Assembly: GCA_964576585.1 (NCBI GenBank)
Contig: CAZNWO010000116.1
Span: 1 to 10,277 of the forward strand
Source of the DNA: GCA-2730975 sp964576585
Lineage (GTDB): Bacteria; Verrucomicrobiota; Verrucomicrobiia; Opitutales; Seribacteraceae
DNA length: 10,277 bases
Direction of reading: 5' to 3'
Positions 6,898-10,277 of the stretch are shown in pieces. A program made the translations under genes and the position numbers. Below the pieces are notes generated by a model, which worked only from the letters and a program-made list of their open reading frames with translations, had not been told where the DNA came from and did no database searches. Position 1 is the stretch's first letter. Every line of letters starts with the position of its first letter.

Positions 6898-8067
6898 ATG
6901 AAAAAACGAATCGCGTTCGCATATTTGACGGCTGGTCTCCTGCTCTGGGCAAAAGCGACCACGTTCGCGGATGATCGAATGCCCCGAGCCTACCGCATAC
7001 CGACCTTGGACCTCTCGGGGCAAAAGCATCGCCAAATCGTCGTGGACCGCGAAAAAGGCCGGTACCTCGGGCATCCCTCCACCGTCCTGCTGGAAGACGG
7101 CAAGACCATGCTGATCGTCTACCCGAAGGGGCACGGCAAGGGAAGCATCGTCTACAAGCGAAGCAAGGATGGAGGGAGGACCTGGAGCGATCGCCTGCCG
7201 ACTCCCGACAGCTGGGCAACCAGCAAGGAGGTCCCAACGATTCATCGAGTGGTCGACGCAAAGGGCAAGAAGCGTCTCATCATGTGGTCGGGTCTATACC
7301 CCGCCCGCTTGGCAACCAGCGAGGACGATGGAGCAAGCTGGAGCGAGCTGAAGAAAGCCGGCGACTGGGGCGGCATCGTGGTGATGGGCTGTCTGGAAGC
7401 CCTCAAGACGGGAAAGGGAAACTACCTAGCCATGTTTCACGACGACGGTCGCTTTTTCTCCTCCAAACCCCGGCGGAAGAACCCACCAATCTTTACCTTG
7501 TACAAGACCTTCTCCAAGGACGGCGGCCTCACCTGGTCTTTCCCCGAGGCCATTCTGGCCCGATCCGACGTCCACCTCTGCGAACCCGGGATCATTAGAA
7601 GCCCGGACGGAAAGCAACTTTGCGTCTTGCTTCGCGAAAACAGCAGGCGACGCAATTCCTACGTCATCTTCTCCAACGACGAGGGAAAGTCCTGGAGCAA
7701 GCCCCGTGAGCTCCCCGCCTCCCTGACGGGAGACCGCCACACCGGCAAATACCTTGCGGACGGCAGGCTGTTCATCTCCTTCCGCGACACGACTCACGAG
7801 ACGCCCACCAAGGGCGACTGGGTGGCTTGGGTCGGAACCTACGATGATATCGCAAAGGGCAACGAAGGCCAATACAGGGTTCGCCTGATGGACAACAGCA
7901 GCCGTTGGGACTGCGCCTATCCGCCTGTGGAGGTGCTGCCAGACGACACCATAGTCACCACCACCTACGGCCACTGGACGAAAGGAGAATCCCCCTACGT
8001 CGTCAGCGTGCGACTGAAGCTCGCGGAACTCGACGCCATGGCCAAGAGGAAGGAATTCCTGAAATGA
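6898..8067 (+). CDS. Secreted Asp-box (BNR) sialidase-like protein
   Basis: A 389-residue exported protein. ATG 6898 is preferred, with AGGA at 6883-6886 upstream; an in-frame TTG at 6892 would overlap the previous stop codon. The signal peptide ends after about residue 24 (TFA). Four Asp-boxes (SxDxGxxW) mark beta-propeller blades: SKDGGRTW (89-96), SEDDGASW (141-148), SKDGGLTW (206-213) and SNDEGKSW (259-266). The family includes exo-alpha-sialidases that release terminal sialic acid from glycans. The neighbouring lyase gene supports that activity. However, the usual Arg-Ile-Pro arginine just before the first Asp-box is not clear: the equivalent strand reads GHPSTVLLEDG (58-68), and a YRIP (32-35) lies further upstream than expected. 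Other glycosidases and non-enzymatic BNR proteins share the fold, so sialidase activity is likely rather than proved. Confidence 0.85.
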   Translation: MKKRIAFAYLTAGLLLWAKATTFADDRMPRAYRIPTLDLSGQKHRQIVVDREKGRYLGHPSTVLLEDGKTMLIVYPKGHGKGSIVYKRSKDGGRTWSDRLPTPDSWATSKEVPTIHRVVDAKGKKRLIMWSGLYPARLATSEDDGASWSELKKAGDWGGIVVMGCLEALKTGKGNYLAMFHDDGRFFSSKPRRKNPPIFTLYKTFSKDGGLTWSFPEAILARSDVHLCEPGIIRSPDGKQLCVLLRENSRRRNSYVIFSNDEGKSWSKPRELPASLTGDRHTGKYLADGRLFISFRDTTHETPTKGDWVAWVGTYDDIAKGNEGQYRVRLMDNSSRWDCAYPPVEVLPDDTIVTTTYGHWTKGESPYVVSVRLKLAELDAMAKRKEFLK

Positions 8068-8114
8068 CGCATGGCGGTTGAACTCTACTCCATTACCACA
8101 TAACAAGCCAAGAA

Positions 8115-9023
8115 GTGAAGATTGAAGGACTAATCGCCGCCCCGCACACGCCCTGCAAGCCCGATCATTCGCTTAACCCTGAAGCTGTGGCGGATCAAGC
8201 CGCTCACTTTGCAAAGACAGGCGTGGCAGGCGTTTTCGTGGGAGGAACCACGGGCGAATGCCACTCCTTCAGCACCGCGGAACGCATCGAACTGATGCAG
8301 GCTTGGGGCGAGGCAGCCCCTAGAAACGGGCTACTGAACGTCGCTCACGTCGGGCACAACAACCTCCCCGACGCCCAAGCCTTGGCGGAAATTGCCGAGG
8401 CCACCGGGGCCGACGCCATTGGAGCCATGGCCCCCACCTTCTTCAAGCCCTCCACCGTCGACCAATTGACCGAGTGGTTTGCCTCGCTGGCGCAGGCCGC
8501 CCCGGAGCTGCCATTCTACTTCTACGACATCCCGTCCATGACCGGGGTAAGCCTCGATACCGAGGAATTCCTGAAACGCGGCCGGGAGCGAATCCCCTCC
8601 CTCGCAGGTGTAAAGTTCACCAACCCGGACAAGGACCTCCTCAGCCAATGCCTCGAGGTGGAAGGCGGCGCCTTCGACATCCTTTTCGGCACCGACGAAA
8701 AGCTTCTCGAGGGACTGGACGTCGGCTGCCGAGGCGCAGTCGGGAGCAGTTACAACTTCGCGGCTCCAATCTACACCCGCATCATAAGCCTTCGGGAGCA
8801 AGGAAAGCAGGAGGAAGCCCGCCTCTGGCAGTCTCGCTCCGCGCAGATGATCGAACTACTCTACGAATACGGCTACCTGCCTGCCGCAAAGACGGTCATG
8901 GGGATGATTGGGATCGACTGCGGTCCCGCTCGCCAACCTCTCGCGAACATTGGCTCAGGCGAAGTGTCGATGCTTCAGAAGCAATTGCATGAGATGGGCT
9001 TCTTCCACTGGATCGAGCAGTAG
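8115..9023 (+). CDS. nanA: N-acetylneuraminate lyase (DHDPS/NAL-family aldolase)
   Basis: A 302-residue class I aldolase, the normal family length. GTG 8115 starts MKIEGLIAAPHTP, the usual beginning of these enzymes; the ribosome site is weak. Family residues are present: GGTTGE (43-48) binding the pyruvate carboxylate, Tyr137 in FYDIP, and the Schiff-base Lys167 in GVKFTN. The later block FGTDEKLLEGL (191-201) followed by GAVGSSYNFAAP is typical of N-acetylneuraminate lyases rather than dihydrodipicolinate synthases. The reaction splits N-acetylneuraminic acid into N-acetylmannosamine and pyruvate in the cytoplasm, the first step of sialic-acid breakdown. It follows the sialidase gene by 47 bases, so the two fit one pathway: release outside, cleavage inside. 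No transporter, kinase (NanK) or epimerase (NanE) gene is visible in the window. Another 2-keto sugar acid substrate cannot be excluded. Confidence 0.9.
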   Translation: MKIEGLIAAPHTPCKPDHSLNPEAVADQAAHFAKTGVAGVFVGGTTGECHSFSTAERIELMQAWGEAAPRNGLLNVAHVGHNNLPDAQALAEIAEATGADAIGAMAPTFFKPSTVDQLTEWFASLAQAAPELPFYFYDIPSMTGVSLDTEEFLKRGRERIPSLAGVKFTNPDKDLLSQCLEVEGGAFDILFGTDEKLLEGLDVGCRGAVGSSYNFAAPIYTRIISLREQGKQEEARLWQSRSAQMIELLYEYGYLPAAKTVMGMIGIDCGPARQPLANIGSGEVSMLQKQLHEMGFFHWIEQ

Positions 9024-9078
9024 GGACGAGGCTCGCATAAAATTCCGATTTCTTGCCTGCAAACCGTCAAAACAAATC

Positions 9079-9108
9079 TCCCCGCAGGCTTGACCCCTGC
9101 TGTGGGGA
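9079..9108 (+). repeat. Dispersed repeat copy 1, hairpin after the lyase gene
   Basis: TCCCCGCAG (9079-9087) pairs with CTGTGGGGA (9100-9108) with one G-T pair, around a 12-base loop beginning GCTTGAC. The first 15 bases after the initial T are the same in copies 2 and 3. It could act as a terminator-like hairpin after the lyase gene, but no U-tract follows on the plus strand. Confidence 0.7.
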
Positions 9109-9123
9109 AGTTAGGGTAAGGGA

Positions 9124-9378
9124 ATGAAAATACTAAAAGCTACAATTCTTTTACTGTCCATGTTCTTGTTGTCCTGCGGTCAAGACGGCAAAACTCCGGC
9201 GAGCGATGATTCAAGCGGCTGTTGCGATGCAAACGACACCTGTTGCGATGCAAACGAGACCGATGAACAGAACGTCTCGACGGAAGCGAACGAGAGCAAC
9301 GAACAGAACGCCTCGGCGGAAGCAAACGAAACCAAAGAACAGAACGCCTCCACGGAAGGAAATCAGACCGCTCCCTAA
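9124..9378 (+). CDS. Small repeat-built lipoprotein with paired cysteines
   Basis: An 84-residue protein starting at ATG 9124, with AGGG at 9113-9116 as ribosome site. Residues 1-17 are a lipoprotein signal peptide with lipobox LLSC; Cys18 would be lipidated. The mature part is hydrophilic and low in complexity. A seven-residue unit CCDAN(D/E)T occurs twice in tandem (33-46), giving two adjacent-cysteine pairs. Then a 12-residue unit beginning EQN(V/A)S occurs three times, rich in Glu, Asn, Ser and Thr. The repeats are also near-identical in DNA. The adjacent cysteines might bind a metal or form disulfides, which is inference. I recognise no family. The gene stands between repeat copies 1 and 2 and is separate from the sialic-acid genes in style, with A-rich codons early in the gene. 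Signal peptide and ribosome site make it credible as a real gene. Confidence 0.75.
   Translation: MKILKATILLLSMFLLSCGQDGKTPASDDSSGCCDANDTCCDANETDEQNVSTEANESNEQNASAEANETKEQNASTEGNQTAP
9220..9261 (+). repeat. Tandem 21-base repeat, two copies
   Basis: TGTTGCGATGCAAACGA(C/G)ACC occurs at 9220-9240 and 9241-9261 with one mismatch. It encodes the two CCDAN units of the lipoprotein. Confidence 0.9.
9265..9372 (+). repeat. Tandem 36-base repeat, three copies
   Basis: Units at 9265-9300, 9301-9336 and 9337-9372 each begin GAACAGAACG and encode a 12-residue EQN-start motif. The divergence is small, so copy number may vary between strains. Confidence 0.88.
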
Positions 9379-9429
9379 ATCAGCCCGAAACCATCCCCTG
9401 CCAACTCGCCCCTACCCAACGGGGAAGAG

Positions 9430-9458
9430 CCCCGCAGGCTTGACCGCCGCCGTGGGGA
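9430..9458 (+). repeat. Dispersed repeat copy 2
   Basis: This copy begins CCCCGCAGGCTTGACCGCCG and ends in CCGTGGGGA. Its outer arms pair (CCCCGC with GTGGGG, including one G-T pair and one internal mismatch). It lies downstream of the lipoprotein gene in the same orientation as copies 1 and 3. Confidence 0.75.
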
Positions 9459-9567
9459 GGAAAAGGATTAGTCGCGGGGTTCCCAAAACCTACGTCCGAA
9501 GCAAAAGCAGTGAAGGGCAACTGCCAGTTGACCGTTTCGACTGCGGATGTCATAGTATCCTTCCCAG

Positions 9568-9604
9568 CTTCAGCGGGGCTTAAGGCACTTGAAATCCGCT
9601 GAAG
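9568..9604. repeat. Nine-pair hairpin in the non-coding region
   Basis: CTTCAGCGG (9568-9576) pairs perfectly with CCGCTGAAG (9596-9604) around a 19-base loop. A short pyrimidine run with TTTT at 9612-9615 follows after seven bases, so a terminator is possible but not typical. Confidence 0.6.
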
Positions 9605-9820
9605 ACGCTTCTTTTGCGGAGGAAACAATCGGCTAACCACGGCGGAACGCCGCAGCGTATGCCCGAATCCACTTTGGGAATCGACAGGTTGACTGTTAGC
9701 TAGGTCCATTGGAAACCCCACGACGGCAAATATCCTGCCCGCAAACCTACGAGCAAGTCAAGCCGGGGAAAGCACGACGTCAGCCTCCTACTAACCCACC
9801 CCTACTCCTCCGAGAGGAAC

Positions 9821-9854
9821 CCCCGCAGGCTTGACCGCCGCCGTGTGGCGGTCA
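9821..9854 (+). repeat. Dispersed repeat copy 3 with altered hairpin
   Basis: The first 25 bases match copy 2, then the sequence changes. Here TGACCGCC (9832-9839) pairs perfectly with GGCGGTCA (9847-9854) around a seven-base loop, so this copy folds with different arms from copies 1 and 2. Confidence 0.72.
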
Positions 9855-9857
9855 TCC

Positions 9858-9884
9858 TCTTCCGGCGTTAACGACGCCGGAAGA
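9858..9884. repeat. Strong 11-pair hairpin before the phage-type gene
   Basis: TCTTCCGGCGT (9858-9868) pairs perfectly with ACGCCGGAAGA (9874-9884) around the loop TAACG. No U-tract follows on either strand. It sits directly upstream of, or within the apparent 5' end of, the last coding frame. Confidence 0.75.
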
Positions 9885-9948
9885 AACCTGCCCCGCCGTC
9901 TACACGGGCAACAAGCTTGCGAACGACGACCCCGAGCGATACAGCCGA

Positions 9949-10277
9949 GTGGTCCAGCAACTGGCGGAGGGGAAACCGCTGTCGCGAATCGCCAAGACCG
10001 AGAAGGTAAGCCCCGACACGGTCATGGCGATCTCCAAGCGGGAGAGCGAGACCGTGGAGGCCGTCCAGAGGATGACCCAGGGGCTTACGACCTATGCGAG
10101 CCAAGCCTGCCTCATGCGCATCATCGACAAGCTGGACAAGGACGAGATCCCTCCCGGCGTGTTGCCCATTTGCTTCGGCATCCTACGCGACAAGGAGCGG
10201 CAGGACCTGGGGCAAGCCACGCAGACCATCGAGGTCAAGCGCACGCTCACCATCGAAGAGGTGAAGCGTGAGCTCGA
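9949..10277 (+). CDS. Phage-type helix-turn-helix protein (3' partial, start uncertain)
   Basis: The frame is open to the window end, so the C-terminus is missing. GTG 9949 is the first ordinary start codon in frame, but the coding signal seems to begin earlier: from about 9892 the translation reads PAVYTGNKLANDDPERYSR, leading smoothly into the protein, with no ATG, GTG or TTG after the in-frame stop at 9832. A helix-turn-helix is predicted at 9970-10044 (GKPLSRIAKTEKVSPDTVMA), followed by Glu/Arg-rich helices and a PPGVLPICFGILRDKERQD segment. This arrangement, an HTH followed by a long helix and a short block with Asp-Lys, resembles small DNA-binding proteins from prophages that sit near terminase genes. 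Function as a phage regulator or terminase-like subunit is inferred. The gene either has a rare start codon, has lost its start, or is cut by an upstream frameshift. Confidence 0.6.
   Translation, partial: MVQQLAEGKPLSRIAKTEKVSPDTVMAISKRESETVEAVQRMTQGLTTYASQACLMRIIDKLDKDEIPPGVLPICFGILRDKERQDLGQATQTIEVKRTLTIEEVKREL

Larger units (their letters stand above)
9379..9830. other. Non-coding accessory region with several hairpins
   Basis: About 450 bases follow the lipoprotein without a convincing gene. Open frames exist on both strands (for example minus strand 9380-9721), but they run through hairpins and repeats and look spurious. Visible structures are CGGGG/CCCCG at 9420-9434, CAACTGCCAGTTG at 9518-9530, a nine-pair stem at 9568-9604, and CGGCG/CGCCG around GAA at 9640-9652. 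A partial inverted match to the dispersed repeat, GTCAAGCCGGGG, lies at 9757-9768. The density of hairpins suggests a structured RNA or a decayed mobile element; neither can be named from sequence alone. Confidence 0.5.

Noticed and set aside
9380..9721. Minus-strand 113-residue open frame
   Set aside because: It runs across three hairpins and repeat copy 2, has no recognisable domain or ribosome site, and looks like a chance frame in structured DNA.
9079..9854. CRISPR array
   Set aside because: Only three repeat copies occur, 350-390 bases apart, with a gene between two of them. Spacers of 30-40 bases and cas genes are absent.
9055..9900. Integron-type cassette array with attC sites
   Set aside because: Small segments flanked by foldable repeats resemble cassettes, but the repeats lack the paired RYYYAAC and GTTRRRY core sites. 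ACCCAAC near 9414 matches one half only. No integron integrase is visible.

Overview
This is draft-assembly sequence from a GC-rich, didermic, heterotrophic bacterium. Three runs of exactly 100 N (1565-1664, 2781-2880, 5780-5879) are scaffold gaps of unknown true length. The gene mix points to the Planctomycetes-Verrucomicrobia group, most likely Verrucomicrobiota: a multihaem cytochrome fused to HEAT and TPR repeats, a secreted EF-hand protein with a basic Pro/Gly tail, a PhyH dioxygenase beside a secreted Asp-box sialidase and an N-acetylneuraminate lyase, and mostly weak Shine-Dalgarno sites. That placement is inference from gene style; no rRNA or marker gene is present.

Left part (1-2880). 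The window opens inside a large periplasmic multihaem c-type cytochrome (seven CxxCH motifs, then HEAT-like and TPR repeats), cut by the first gap. Beyond it, on the minus strand, is a small secreted EF-hand protein with three near-identical calcium loops. Its upstream region (2217-2511) carries three TCGGG(G)AA repeats, two of them forming a long dyad. A small multi-pass membrane protein on the plus strand is cut by the second gap.

Middle (2881-5779). A three-gene minus-strand cluster, probably an operon, reads MscS-type mechanosensitive channel, then a TerC-family membrane protein (YgdQ-like), then a LOG-family nucleotide phosphoribohydrolase. The AT-rich region before mscS runs into the third gap.

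Right-middle (5880-9023). The last 46 codons of an unrecognised plus-strand gene emerge from the gap. Then comes a tight plus-strand set: PhyH-type Fe(II)/2-oxoglutarate dioxygenase, secreted Asp-box sialidase-like protein, and N-acetylneuraminate lyase. This looks like a small sialic-acid release and cleavage module with an added oxygenase. A perfect dyad (CGTGAATG-G-CATTCACG) lies on the GTG start of the dioxygenase.

Right end (9024-10277). This is an accessory-looking stretch. A short lipoprotein built of tandem repeats and three dispersed copies of a ~25-30-base element (core CCCCGCAGGCTTGAC) flank two small segments. A ~450-base non-coding region contains several hairpins. The last gene, a phage-type helix-turn-helix protein, has no ordinary start codon where its apparent coding sequence begins and is cut by the window edge.
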